Assembly (NCBI GenBank): GCA_910575075.1
Contig: CAJTCY010000002.1
Coordinates: 124,001 to 188,000, forward strand
Length of the DNA: 64,000 nucleotides
DNA from: Lachnospiraceae bacterium
Lineage (GTDB): Bacteria > Bacillota > Clostridia > Lachnospirales > Lachnospiraceae
Direction: 5' to 3'
In this document: one piece after another, positions 45,325-53,647 of the stretch
Layout of the letters: every line of letters begins with the position of its first letter
Numbering within the stretch: the first letter of the stretch is position 1
Program-made: the position numbers and the translations under genes
Notes under the pieces: model-generated
Database searches by the model: none
The model's input: only the letters and a program-made list of their open reading frames with translations
What the model was told of the DNA's origin: nothing

Positions 45325-45353
45325 ATTATACGCCATGGATGCAGATTTTTCAA
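45325..45353 (-). promoter_or_regulatory. Strong promoter for the antitoxin RNA
   Basis: On the minus strand TTGAAA (45348-45353), a 17-bp spacer and a perfect TATAAT (45325-45330). It points toward the toxin gene, and there is no minus-strand coding sequence downstream of it before the toxin. Confidence 0.7.
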
Positions 45354-45362
45354 CTATAATTT

Positions 45363-45393
45363 GAAAAGCCCCGACGCACCACCGCCGGAGCCT
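45363..45393 (-). terminator. Terminator of the 233-aa membrane protein gene
   Basis: GCTCCGGCG/CGTCGGGGC (45383-45391 with 45368-45376, two G-T wobbles) with a 6-nt loop is followed by TTTTC on the minus strand. It lies about 100 bp after the stop at 45494. Confidence 0.55.
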
Positions 45394-45493
45394 TTCAGAT
45401 CGATACCATAAAGGATTATGATATACATTTTTCTATTAGCCCTGCCTTTGAGCCTCTATTCTACCTCTTAAGGCTTTTTGTAGCTTTCATTAA

Positions 45494-46195
45494 TCAATTA
45501 CCAATCCAGCTTTGATATTGAGGACACTGCCTTTTGATTAGTGCAAGTACTTCCTCATATTGCTCCTCCTTTTGGAAGAACAGAAAATCATCGGTATTTC
45601 TGTTTTTATTCGCGGAAACAGAATTCTGTTTGTATGTAATAACCATGGAAACGCCGATGGCAATTTTTTTTGCACGGCTTCCGCCTGTATTTACCCTTGT
45701 CTTTTCAATCTCTTTGCGGATGCTCTGAATATCTTCTGTCCGGACAAAACGGCAGTTTCCGTTAAAATACATCCAAAAATCAGGACCTGCAATAAAGCGT
45801 GCCGGATATGTCTCCACATTGACATTGAAAAAATTCACTTTGTCATAACTGCCGGATTCCATCTGTCTGACAAAGAGATCCTGTTCTTCCTGAGACTGAA
45901 AGAAATTCTCCATAGCTTTCTCATAACCTTTCCGCACCGCCTTAATATTAGATACCCTTGAGGGCAGCCAAAAGCAAAGACCTGCAAAAAGCGCAAGGCC
46001 ACAGCCTATCGGAAAGTGAACCCGCATAATGTACGCGATATCATATCCCGCCACAAAACCAATGGCTACCATGCCGATTAGACATGCCGCCATCCATAAT
46101 GGCGCCTTGTTTTTCTGTTTCTTTTTGAATGTCTGGAGTATACCGGAAAACTCCTTCATTTCCTCTTCCAACCATGCTGCTAATTTTGCGTTCAT
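45494..46195 (-). CDS. Membrane protein of unknown function, 233 aa
   Basis: The protein has a charged N-terminal segment (residues 1-30), two adjacent transmembrane helices (PLWMAACLIGMVAIGFVAG and FPIGCGLALFAGLCFWL, about 32-82) and a cytoplasmic C-terminal domain of about 150 residues with YPARFIAGPDFWMYFNGN and a mixed alpha/beta look. RBS GGAAGG precedes the start. I do not recognise a family. It lies downstream of the ABC exporter operon on the same strand, 90 bp away, and may be part of it. Confidence 0.65.
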   Translation of the reverse strand: MNAKLAAWLEEEMKEFSGILQTFKKKQKNKAPLWMAACLIGMVAIGFVAGYDIAYIMRVHFPIGCGLALFAGLCFWLPSRVSNIKAVRKGYEKAMENFFQSQEEQDLFVRQMESGSYDKVNFFNVNVETYPARFIAGPDFWMYFNGNCRFVRTEDIQSIRKEIEKTRVNTGGSRAKKIAIGVSMVITYKQNSVSANKNRNTDDFLFFQKEEQYEEVLALIKRQCPQYQSWIGN

Positions 46196-46285
46196 AAGCT
46201 TATCCTTCCACTGATTCCTTTGGTTTCAAACACTTTTAATAATATCAAGCGGCTCCTCTGTTGTCAAGAAATCAGTTATACAATC

Positions 46286-48157
46286 CTAAATCTTATTGCC
46301 CGTATAGAGCTGATAATAGCGCCCGTGTTCTTCAATCAACTGTTCATGTGTCCCTCTTTCAATAATCCGTCCCTGCTCCAATACCATGATGCAATCAGCA
46401 TTGCGAACCGTAGAAAGCCTATGGGCAATCACGAAAGTAGTACGCCCCTGCATCAGCCGATCCATACCGTCCTGCACTAATGACTCCGTCCGTGTATCAA
46501 TAGAGGAAGTCGCTTCATCCAAAATCAGCACCGGCGGATCGGCTACCGCTGCACGGGCAATGGAAAGCAGCTGCCGCTGTCCCTGGCTTAATCCTGCCCC
46601 ATTTCCAGTCAGTACAGTCTGATAACCGTCAGGCAGACGTTTAATGAATCCGTGTGCATTTGCCAGCTTCGCGGCGGCAATACATTCTTCATCCGTCGCC
46701 TCAAGGCGCCCATAGCGGAGGTTATCCAGCACGGTTCCTGTAAATAGATTGGTATCCTGCAATACCATCCCCAGAGAACGCCGTAAATCCGGCTTTTTTA
46801 TTTTAGAAATATTGATCCCGTCATAACGGATTTTACCATCCGAAATATCATAAAAGCGGTTAATTAAATTGGTGATTGTTGTTTTTCCTGCACCCGTACT
46901 TCCCACAAAAGCAATTTTCTGTCCCGGCTTTGCATAAATACATATGTCATGAAGAATCATCTTATCGCTGGTATAGCCAAAATCCACATCTTCAAATACC
47001 ACATCACCCATAAGCCAGGAATAGGTAACACTTCCTTCTGCCCTATGGGGATGCTTCCATGCCCACAGCCCTGTCCTATTGCTCGTTTCTTTTAATTCCC
47101 CATCCTTATCTATTTTTGCATGGACAAGTTCCACATACCCCTCATCTTCCTCCGGCTTTTCATCCATCATTTGAAAAACCCTCTCAGCGCCTGCCATCGC
47201 CATAATCATGCTGTTAAGCTGCTGGCTAATCTGCGTTACCGGACGCAAAGCATTTTTATTCAAAGTCAGGAAAGATACGACTGTCCCCAATGTAGTCCCC
47301 GCATATCCCTGCAGGGCAAGTACCGCGCCGGCAACTGCACAAAGCACATAACTAACATTACCCAGATTGGCGTTGATAGGCAGCATCATATTGGTGATAC
47401 TGTTTGCCTTCATTGCACTGTCCCGCAAGGTATGATTCACTTCCCTGAATTTTGAGACTGCTTTTTCCTCATGGCAAAATACCTTTACTACTTTCTGTCC
47501 TTCCATCATCTCTTCAATATAGCCGTTCAGATTCCCAATGTCCTGCTGCTGCTTTACAAAATACTGCCCAGCCTTATGGCTGAATTTAGAAGTCACAAAC
47601 AGCATAAGAAGCAGCATCACTACCGTAATAACCGTCAACGGCAGGTTGAGTACGACCATGCTGATAAATGTCATGACCACCGTAAATGCAGAATTGACAA
47701 CCTCTGGAAGACTCTGGCTGATAAGCTGGCGCAGCGTATCCACATCATTGGTATAGACCGACATAATGTTTCCGTGGGTGTGCGTATCAAAATACTTGAT
47801 AGGCAGAGATTCCATATGCTCAAATAATTCAATACGGATATTCCGCATGGTTCCCTGTGCCACTGTAACCATAATACGATTGTAGCCATAAGAACAAATA
47901 ATCCCACATAAAAAAATGAATGCCATTTGGAGCAGTGCCTGGGCAAGATTTGAATAATCCGGTAATTCCGCATGAAGCAAGGGGGTAATATAATCGTCCA
48001 CAAGACTTTTCATAAAGAGCGTCCCCTTCAGTGTCGCATATGCCGATCCCACAATACAAAGGACAACAAAAATAATATGCAGTGTATAATCTTTCATCAT
48101 ATACCGTAAAATCCGCAACATTGTATGGCCCGGATTTGTTTTTGTCTTTTTTTCCAT
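46286..48157 (-). CDS. ABC exporter half-transporter, catalytic subunit of a heterodimer
   Basis: This 623-aa protein has six N-terminal helices (about 25-330) with an ABC ATPase domain (about 385-620): Walker A GSTGAGKTT, signature LSQGQRQLL, Walker B VLILDEATSSID with the catalytic Glu, and switch His in VIAHRLST. An insertion of about 40 residues precedes the ATPase domain (VHAKIDKDGELKETSNRTGL). It starts one base from the end of the partner gene. The pair resembles LmrCD/EfrAB/TM287-288 multidrug exporters. Confidence 0.9.
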   Translation of the reverse strand: MEKKTKTNPGHTMLRILRYMMKDYTLHIIFVVLCIVGSAYATLKGTLFMKSLVDDYITPLLHAELPDYSNLAQALLQMAFIFLCGIICSYGYNRIMVTVAQGTMRNIRIELFEHMESLPIKYFDTHTHGNIMSVYTNDVDTLRQLISQSLPEVVNSAFTVVMTFISMVVLNLPLTVITVVMLLLMLFVTSKFSHKAGQYFVKQQQDIGNLNGYIEEMMEGQKVVKVFCHEEKAVSKFREVNHTLRDSAMKANSITNMMLPINANLGNVSYVLCAVAGAVLALQGYAGTTLGTVVSFLTLNKNALRPVTQISQQLNSMIMAMAGAERVFQMMDEKPEEDEGYVELVHAKIDKDGELKETSNRTGLWAWKHPHRAEGSVTYSWLMGDVVFEDVDFGYTSDKMILHDICIYAKPGQKIAFVGSTGAGKTTITNLINRFYDISDGKIRYDGINISKIKKPDLRRSLGMVLQDTNLFTGTVLDNLRYGRLEATDEECIAAAKLANAHGFIKRLPDGYQTVLTGNGAGLSQGQRQLLSIARAAVADPPVLILDEATSSIDTRTESLVQDGMDRLMQGRTTFVIAHRLSTVRNADCIMVLEQGRIIERGTHEQLIEEHGRYYQLYTGNKI

Positions 48158-49932
48158 TATTCCGTCACCTCCATCCCATGCGAAACGTGTTCATCAAAAT
48201 CTCCGCCGCCCTTCATCTGTGTTTCGTATATCTCTTGATAAATTGTATTGTTTTCCAGCAGACGCTCATGGGTGTCAAACCCGCTGATCTTCCCATCCTC
48301 TAAAACAAGAATACGGTCTGCATCCTGGACACTGGAAATACGCTGTGCAATGATAATCTTTGTAGTTCCTGGAATATGAGTTGCAAAAGCCTCCCGAATA
48401 GCCGCATCTGTGGCTGTATCCACTGCACTGGTAGAATCATCCAGGATCAGAATCTTAGGCTTCTTTAAAAGCCCCCTTGCGATACACAGCCGCTGCTTCT
48501 GTCCCCCTGAAAAATTAGCGCCTCCCTGCTCTACCCATGTATCATAACCCTCTGGGAATCGTTTAATAAAGTCATCCGCACAGGCCAGCCTGCAGGCTGC
48601 CTCACATTCCTGCTTTGTGGCGTCTTCCTTGCCCCAGCGCAGGTTCTCCAAAATTGTCCCGGAAAACAGCACATTCTTTTGTAATACTACAGCCACTTCA
48701 TTCCGCAGCGTTTCCAAATCAAACTTACGCACATCCCGTTTCCCCACAAGTACAGCGCCCTCACTGACATCGTAAAGACGGCAGATCAAGTTTACCAAGC
48801 TGGTTTTTCCGCTGCCTGTTCCCCCGATAATGCCGATGGTTTCCCCAGCGGAAACAGTAAAGTCCATATCATGTAATGTTTCTTCACCACTCCCATGTTT
48901 GTAAGAAAAAGAAACATGACGGAATTTGATGCTCCCATCCATGACCTCCCTCTCTGCATCTTCCGGATTCTCCAGATCCGGTTTTTCCTGTATAACTTCC
49001 GCAATCCGCTGACCACTGGCAAAACTGAGCGTCATCATAACAAAAAACATAGAAAACATCATCAGTGACATCATAATCGACATAATATAAGTAAACATGG
49101 ATGTCAGGTTTCCAGTGGACATATCCCCTATCACAATGTACTGTGCACCGAACCACGACAGCACGATCATGCATCCATAAACCACCAACAGCATCACCGG
49201 ATTATTTATGGCAGTACGTCCTTCGGCTTTGGAAAACAAACGATAAAGATACTCTGCTGCCTTACGGAATTTATCCTTCTCATGATCCTCCCGCACAAAA
49301 GCCTTCACCACCCGTATAGCAGACGCATTTTCCTGTACTGTCGCATTTACGTCATCATACTGCCGGAATACTTTTTGGAAAATCGGATAAGCCGAGTGTA
49401 TGACGGCAAACAGAACAACTGCCAATATACAGCCTGCTACAAGAAACACCATGCTCAATTTGACATTAATCGTAAAACACATAATCAAACTGAATAAAAT
49501 CATTAGTGGTGCACGTACGGCAATACGCAGCGTCATCTGGAAAGCATTCTGGACATTCGTCACATCCGTTGTCATCCGTGTCACAAGCCCTGCCGTGCTA
49601 TATTTGTCGATATTTGAAAAAGCAAATGTCTGTATATTTTCATACATTGTATCACGCAGATTGCAGGCAAGCCCCGCAGAAGCAACCGCTGAAAATCTGC
49701 CTGCAAATGCCCCGACCAGAAGGCTGCAAAGTGCCAGAGCCAGCATTATACCCCCATAGAAATAAACCTGTGAAAGATTCCCGGCATTAATCCCTTTGTC
49801 AATAATGGATGCCGTAACATAAGGTATTAAAACCTCTAAAAAAACCTCCAATGCCGTAAACAGCGGAGTGATCAATGCAGCTTTTTTGTACTCCCCAATC
49901 TGCCCCAGTAATGTCCTCACCATAATCATCAT
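48157..49932 (-). CDS. ABC exporter half-transporter with degenerate ATP site
   Basis: This 591-aa partner has six helices and an ATPase domain: Walker A GGTGSGKTS, signature FSGGQKQRLCIARGL, and Walker B ILILDDSTSAVD, in which Asp replaces the catalytic Glu. The switch position reads IIAQRISS with Gln instead of His. Both changes are the mark of the non-hydrolysing site in heterodimeric type IV exporters. It is the first gene of the operon, divergent from a LysR regulator across 142 bp. Confidence 0.9.
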   Translation of the reverse strand: MMIMVRTLLGQIGEYKKAALITPLFTALEVFLEVLIPYVTASIIDKGINAGNLSQVYFYGGIMLALALCSLLVGAFAGRFSAVASAGLACNLRDTMYENIQTFAFSNIDKYSTAGLVTRMTTDVTNVQNAFQMTLRIAVRAPLMILFSLIMCFTINVKLSMVFLVAGCILAVVLFAVIHSAYPIFQKVFRQYDDVNATVQENASAIRVVKAFVREDHEKDKFRKAAEYLYRLFSKAEGRTAINNPVMLLVVYGCMIVLSWFGAQYIVIGDMSTGNLTSMFTYIMSIMMSLMMFSMFFVMMTLSFASGQRIAEVIQEKPDLENPEDAEREVMDGSIKFRHVSFSYKHGSGEETLHDMDFTVSAGETIGIIGGTGSGKTSLVNLICRLYDVSEGAVLVGKRDVRKFDLETLRNEVAVVLQKNVLFSGTILENLRWGKEDATKQECEAACRLACADDFIKRFPEGYDTWVEQGGANFSGGQKQRLCIARGLLKKPKILILDDSTSAVDTATDAAIREAFATHIPGTTKIIIAQRISSVQDADRILVLEDGKISGFDTHERLLENNTIYQEIYETQMKGGGDFDEHVSHGMEVTE

Positions 49933-50074
49933 CTCCTAATGTTTTTTATTTGGAATTGCGCCGTTCCATCTAACTAATATTATAAGCGCCCAAAAGTTGA
50001 AATTGAATTCAAAATATGTTATTATCAATAAAAGAATTTTATCAATCCACACTATGTTCAAAGGAGTGCATCCT

Positions 50075-50959
50075 ATGAATACTTTTCAGTTAACCTGTTT
50101 TGTAATGGTTTCCCAGACACTGAACTTTGCCAGGGCTGCGGAAGAGCTCAATATTACACAGCCAGCCGTCACACACCAAATCCATTCCCTCGAATCCGAA
50201 CTTGGCACAAAATTATTCCATCGGACTACAAGAGCAGTGGAGTTGACCACCGATGGCTTTTTATTCTTGGATGATGCAAGGAAAATACTTGCCATCTCTG
50301 ACCGGGCAAAAGCAAGGCTTATCAATCATGAGCAGCACGACGAACAGATATTTTCCATTGGGAGCTATAATTATACCGCTCTGCTCCCGCTTCCAGACAT
50401 TCTCCGGCGCATGCGGACGGAGTACCCTAACATCCACCCGCGACTTCAAATTGTCCCACCCTCCATGTCAAACCGTCTTCTGGATGAAGACCAAATTGAC
50501 GTATTTCTTGGTTTCCAGAACATTATCAGCCCTAAATTTAACGGGACTTATAAAGAACTTGGGAAAGTCCCCATTTTATGTATTTGTCTAAAAGACCATC
50601 CCCTTGCCGAACAAAAATCTGTCCACATAAATGATTTAAGGAAGGAAATTTTATTATTGGAAAGTCCTTTTATTGGCCCCTCCAATCTTTCAGAGCTGCG
50701 GTCTTCTATATTAAAGGAACGGACTGCCTCCGACTTCCGGATCTGTGATTCACCGGAAGCTGCCGCAATCCTTGTAAAAGCTGGATATGGCATAGCTATC
50801 CAGACTGGATTAGCCATTCCTACTGATGACTCTTTAACCTGTATTCCTGTAAAAGGACTGCCGATGCTATCCGTTGGGGCTTATTACAAAACCCTGAAGG
50901 GAAATCCTCTGCTAAAACGATTTCTTGAATTGTTGAAAGAACATCTCTATAAAAAATAA
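50075..50959 (+). CDS. LysR family transcriptional regulator
   Basis: From ATG 50075 (AAGGAG upstream; an in-frame ATG at 49997 lacks one) this is a 294-aa regulator. The winged helix-turn-helix is at residues about 3-60 (LNFARAAEELNITQPAVTHQ), followed by a periplasmic-binding-protein-like effector domain. It is divergent from the ABC exporter operon, so it most likely controls that exporter. Its effector is unknown. Confidence 0.9.
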   Translation: MNTFQLTCFVMVSQTLNFARAAEELNITQPAVTHQIHSLESELGTKLFHRTTRAVELTTDGFLFLDDARKILAISDRAKARLINHEQHDEQIFSIGSYNYTALLPLPDILRRMRTEYPNIHPRLQIVPPSMSNRLLDEDQIDVFLGFQNIISPKFNGTYKELGKVPILCICLKDHPLAEQKSVHINDLRKEILLLESPFIGPSNLSELRSSILKERTASDFRICDSPEAAAILVKAGYGIAIQTGLAIPTDDSLTCIPVKGLPMLSVGAYYKTLKGNPLLKRFLELLKEHLYKK

Positions 50960-50960
50960 A

Positions 50961-50995
50961 AAGCAGGCGTTGGAAATTTTGCTTCAACGCCCGCC
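50961..50995. terminator. Hairpin at the end of the LysR gene
   Basis: GGCGTTG (50966-50972) pairs with CAACGCC (50985-50991). On the plus strand no T-tract follows, but on the minus strand CTGCTTTTTATTTTTT does, so it is a better terminator for leftward transcripts coming from the debris on the right. Confidence 0.55.
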
Positions 50996-51010
50996 CCTAC
51001 ATATCAAAAA

Positions 51011-51215
51011 TTATTGAATTATTTGTCTCATGATTTCTTCGGTTGGCCCTGAATCCTCAAAGCCAGAGGCTGCGCCGCCGGACCAGCCCACAGTACGCCT
51101 TCCACTCCCATAAAGCATGGAAAGAACATTACCAATTTTCAAAGCGTTCATCGGAAATCTTGCCAAGTGCGTTCTGCTCAAAGAGTTTCATAATCATTAA
51201 CTGACTATTCTAAAG
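51011..51215 (-). pseudogene. Gene debris: recombinase scrap and unidentified C-terminal fragment
   Basis: One minus-strand frame reads MKLFEQNALGKISDERFE before a stop. This resembles the coiled-coil region of large serine recombinases (IDKLFxxxxxGKISDERFExL). An overlapping second frame, 51011-51151 (46 codons), reads MNALKIGNVLSMLYGSGRRT and ends at TAA without an identifiable family. Neither has a ribosome binding site. Both look like leftovers of a decayed mobile element. Confidence 0.4.
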
Positions 51216-51252
51216 CTATAAATTGGTGGCTCTCAAGCATTAGAATCACCAC

Positions 51253-51938
51253 TTAATAGGAAGCGCTGATATATTCTTCGAGACAAACCCCTTGTTCATA
51301 GATTTCGGCGGCAGCATCTTTTCCTATATATCGGTAGTGCCAAGGTTCATAATTTATGTGTGTTTGTGCAGTTTTATCTGCCGGGTATCGTAAAATAAAC
51401 CCATATTCCCAAGCATTATCTGCGAGCCACGCATAAACTTGCTCTCCGGTAGAATTGACACCATCCGCATTAATATCAACCGCTAAACCCGTCTGATGTT
51501 CACTGTATCCTGCCTCGGCCACCCATTTACGGGCTTCTTTTTTTGCATCTGAACGAGAGTAACCCTGCAATAAAAAACTATCTTCTTTTTCTGACATCAA
51601 TTCCCGCTGTCTTTTTGCAGTCCGATAACCTGACGCTACCGTGGGATAAATCCCTTGTTCCTGCATATCGTTAAACATCTGCTGAAGAGATGGATAAATA
51701 CGTGAATCAACGCTTTGACCGTTGGAAAGTTCCGTCAATTCCACAGGATAGTTTCCCGGAACCCCATTTTCCCAGTTTACCAGTTTACCAGTATCAGATT
51801 CCATTCCTGACTTGTATTGGTATTGTTTTCAGCAAATGAAACTGAGTTTACCAGAAAAATAGCCGAAAATATAAGTGCAAAAACAACAGGCAGGAATAAA
51901 ATTTTATATTTTTTTCGTTTTATAGTTCTGTATCCCAT
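51253..51938 (-). pseudogene. VanY-like D-Ala-D-Ala carboxypeptidase, frameshifted by an 8-bp tandem duplication
   Basis: The full gene starts at ATG 51938 (GGAG upstream) with an anchor helix (FLPVVFALIFSAIFLVNSVS) and reads EWNLILVNW before a stop. The remaining 183 codons, in a second frame, carry the zinc peptidase core: SGYRTAKRQRELM, SEHQTGLAVDIN (metal His and Asp) and EPWHYRYIG. The break is the tandem 8-mer GTAAACTG-GTAAACTG at about 51774-51789; deleting one copy rejoins the frames exactly as LVNWENGVPGNY. The encoded peptidase resembles VanY of vanG-type clusters, but no van ligase is near. Slippage could restore it. Confidence 0.8.
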
Positions 51939-51942
51939 TTCT

Positions 51943-52061
51943 TTATTCTCCACATTTTAATCGTTCAACAATACTATCTTTATTGATCTTTTGATATGTT
52001 ATATAAGGAAGCATCATGCTGACCGCAAAGAGAAAATAATCACTAATGGCCAAATGTTCAT
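51943..52061 (-). pseudogene. C-terminal remnant of a probable FtsX-type ABC permease, cut by the IS
   Basis: A 39-residue open stretch (DYFLFAVSMMLPYITYQKIN, then SIVERLKCGE) ends at TAA 51943-51945, four bases ahead of the vanY-like start, and is cut at the left end of the insertion sequence. One hydrophobic helix followed by a basic SIVERL tail is typical of FtsX-type permeases. The rest of that gene is not on the other side of the IS. Confidence 0.45.
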
Positions 52062-52137
52062 TGGATAGGTTACAATAAACTGGACAGATTTTTTAAGGTC
52101 ATATAATATAACAACAATAAGTAAAGGAGAAGTTCAT

Positions 52138-52434
52138 ATGACCGAAACAAAGCAGAAAAGGAAACCCCGTAAATATACCAATGAATTCAAACAGCAGTTA
52201 GTGGATTTATATCATTCTGGCAAGCGCAGATGTGACATCTGCAGGGAATATGATATTGCCCATTCTTTATTCGACAAGTGGGGGAAACAGGCGGAAATTT
52301 CCGGCTCTTTCCATGAAAAAGATAACCGTACACCAGAGCAGGAAGAATTGATAAAGCTCAGAAAAGAAAACCAGCAGCTTAAGATGGAGAACGACATTTT
52401 AAAACAAGCGGCGCTGATCTTAGGACGAAAGTAA
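52138..52434 (+). CDS. IS3-family transposase OrfA
   Basis: This 98-aa protein has the helix-turn-helix of IS3-family OrfA (KYTNEFKQQLVDLYHSGKRR, ICREYDIAHSLFDKWGKQ) and a C-terminal leucine-zipper-like coiled coil (IKLRKENQQLKMENDILKQA). It binds the IS ends. In intact elements a -1 ribosomal frameshift fuses it to OrfB. RBS AAAGGAG precedes ATG 52138. Confidence 0.88.
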   Translation: MTETKQKRKPRKYTNEFKQQLVDLYHSGKRRCDICREYDIAHSLFDKWGKQAEISGSFHEKDNRTPEQEELIKLRKENQQLKMENDILKQAALILGRK

Positions 52435-52436
52435 AT

Positions 52437-53269
52437 GTGATTAAGGCAAATGCCCACAAATACTCTGTATCAGCAATGTGCCGCGTCCTGCAGGTAAACA
52501 GAAGTCTTATTATTATAAGACAAAGCAAAAGCCCGATGAGTCAGAGCTTTCATCTGAAATCACAGAAATATTTAAAGCAAGCCGTAATAATTATGGCACA
52601 CGCAAGATAAAGAAGGAGTTGATGAAAACAGGAAAACAGGTGTCCAGACGCCGGATTGGACGAATTATGAAGCGGAATGCACTGGTGTCCAATTACACAA
52701 CCGCACAATTCAAGCCGAATAAAAACACCTGCAACGAATCCAAAGCAGAAAATATCCTTAACCGTCAGTTCCATGACCGGAAATACAGGGACGCTGTGAT
52801 AAGCGATTTAACATATGTAAGAGTAGGAAGACAGTGGAATTACATATGTGTGCATGTTGACCTCTTTAACAGGGAAATCATAGGTTACAGTGCAGGGGAA
52901 CATAAAACAGCGGAACTCGTCAAAGAAGCCTTCCAGCGAGTGGAAGGAAAACTGCCGGATATTCGTCTGTTCCGTACAGACCGTGGAAACGAATTCAAAA
53001 ACCAGATAATTGAGGAACTGTTGGAGGCATATAACATAGAACGTTGGCTGAGCCATAAAGGATGCCCTTATGATAATGCAGTGGCAGAAGCGACATTCAA
53101 GATCATAAAAACAGAATTCATATGGAACAAAACATTTGCAGATCTGATGGAATTAAAATTGAAGTTATGGGATTATGTGAACTGGTATAACAATCACAGA
53201 ATACATTCCTCACTGGGATATCAAACGCCAGTACAATACAGAGAAAACAACCTTAAAAAAATTGTCTAA
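52437..53269 (+). pseudogene. IS3-family transposase OrfB, frameshifted near its start
   Basis: The expected start is GTG 52437, in the -1 frame relative to OrfA, reading VIKANAHKYSVSAMCRVLQV. After NRS the frame fails, and the family sequence resumes one frame away as SYYYKTKQKPDESEL. A single missing base at about 52502-52506 explains this. The downstream part is otherwise complete, with the DDE core: DLTYVRVGRQW, FRTDRGNEFKN and NAVAEATFKIIKTEF, then NNHRIHSSLGY. A 263-aa piece can be read from 52478, but it lacks the normal N-terminus. Confidence 0.8.
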
Positions 53270-53387
53270 AAAAGTGTTGACAATTCAATCAATTACCTCT
53301 TTTCGTTTTGTTTTATTGTATTTGCCCTTAAAAAATCTGTCCAGTTTATTATAACCTATCCAGTCTTTAAAAAGGTTATACGCATAT

Positions 53388-53475
53388 ACAATGAGACACA
53401 CGAGGATAAATTGCCAGAAATCACACTGCATGGCCTGCGGCACCCGTATGTCAAGCCCACGACAAAAAAATTTAC
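53388..53475 (+). pseudogene. Tyrosine recombinase (integrase) fragment
   Basis: A short plus-strand frame reads NETHEDKLPEITLHGLRHPY. LPxITLHGLRHTxAT is the box around the conserved HxLRH of phage-type integrases. The sequence then diverges after RHPYVKPTT. It is a scrap of an older integrative element just right of the IS. Confidence 0.55.
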
Positions 53476-53495
53476 AACTTTTTTTGAGGATTTCC

Positions 53496-53625
53496 GGGCA
53501 GCCGCATAGCTGCCCGTAGCTACTTAATCCCAAAGAGGGTTTAATTCCCCGCAGCTTGCTGCGCAACAAACTAATGACGAACGAAGTGAGTCTCGGGCTG
53601 ATACCCCGCAGCTTGCTGCGGGGAG
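53496..53625. repeat. REP-like GC-rich palindromes
   Basis: GGGCAGCCGCATAGCTGCCC lies near 53497-53516. A CCCCGCAGCTTGCTGCG copy lies near 53548-53565, and a perfect CCCCGCAGC/GCTGCGGGG hairpin at 53604-53623. The two latter units share about 15 bases and flank TAATGACGAACGAAGTGAGT. This repeat creates the spurious SKLRGI-rich translation on the minus strand. They sit between the integrase scrap and the recombinase genes, where an element end is expected. Confidence 0.6.
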
Positions 53626-53647
53626 TTTCATTTACGGTATTCATGGC

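Larger units (their letters stand above)
52062..53362 (+). mobile_element. IS3-family insertion sequence, 1301 bp
   Basis: Terminal inverted repeats of 36 bp with one mismatch (GGATAGGTTA[C/T]AATAAACTGG...) run from 52063-52098 and 53326-53361. The outermost bases are TG and CA, as in IS3 elements. Two overlapping frames (orfA, orfB) sit inside. Flanking triplets differ (CAT left, GTC right), so there is no target duplication, which suggests recombination between IS copies or a later deletion on one side. Confidence 0.9.

Noticed and set aside
51253-51938. A complete vanG-type vancomycin resistance cluster
   Set aside because: Only the vanY-like gene is present; no D-Ala-D-Ser ligase, VanXY, VanT or VanRS is found, and the VanW-domain protein at 6.9-8.6 kb is a distant, unrelated housekeeping-type gene.
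53285-53644. 119-aa minus-strand frame with SKLRGI repeats
   Set aside because: The repeats are translations of palindromic DNA units and the frame crosses the IS end and an integrase scrap on the other strand.
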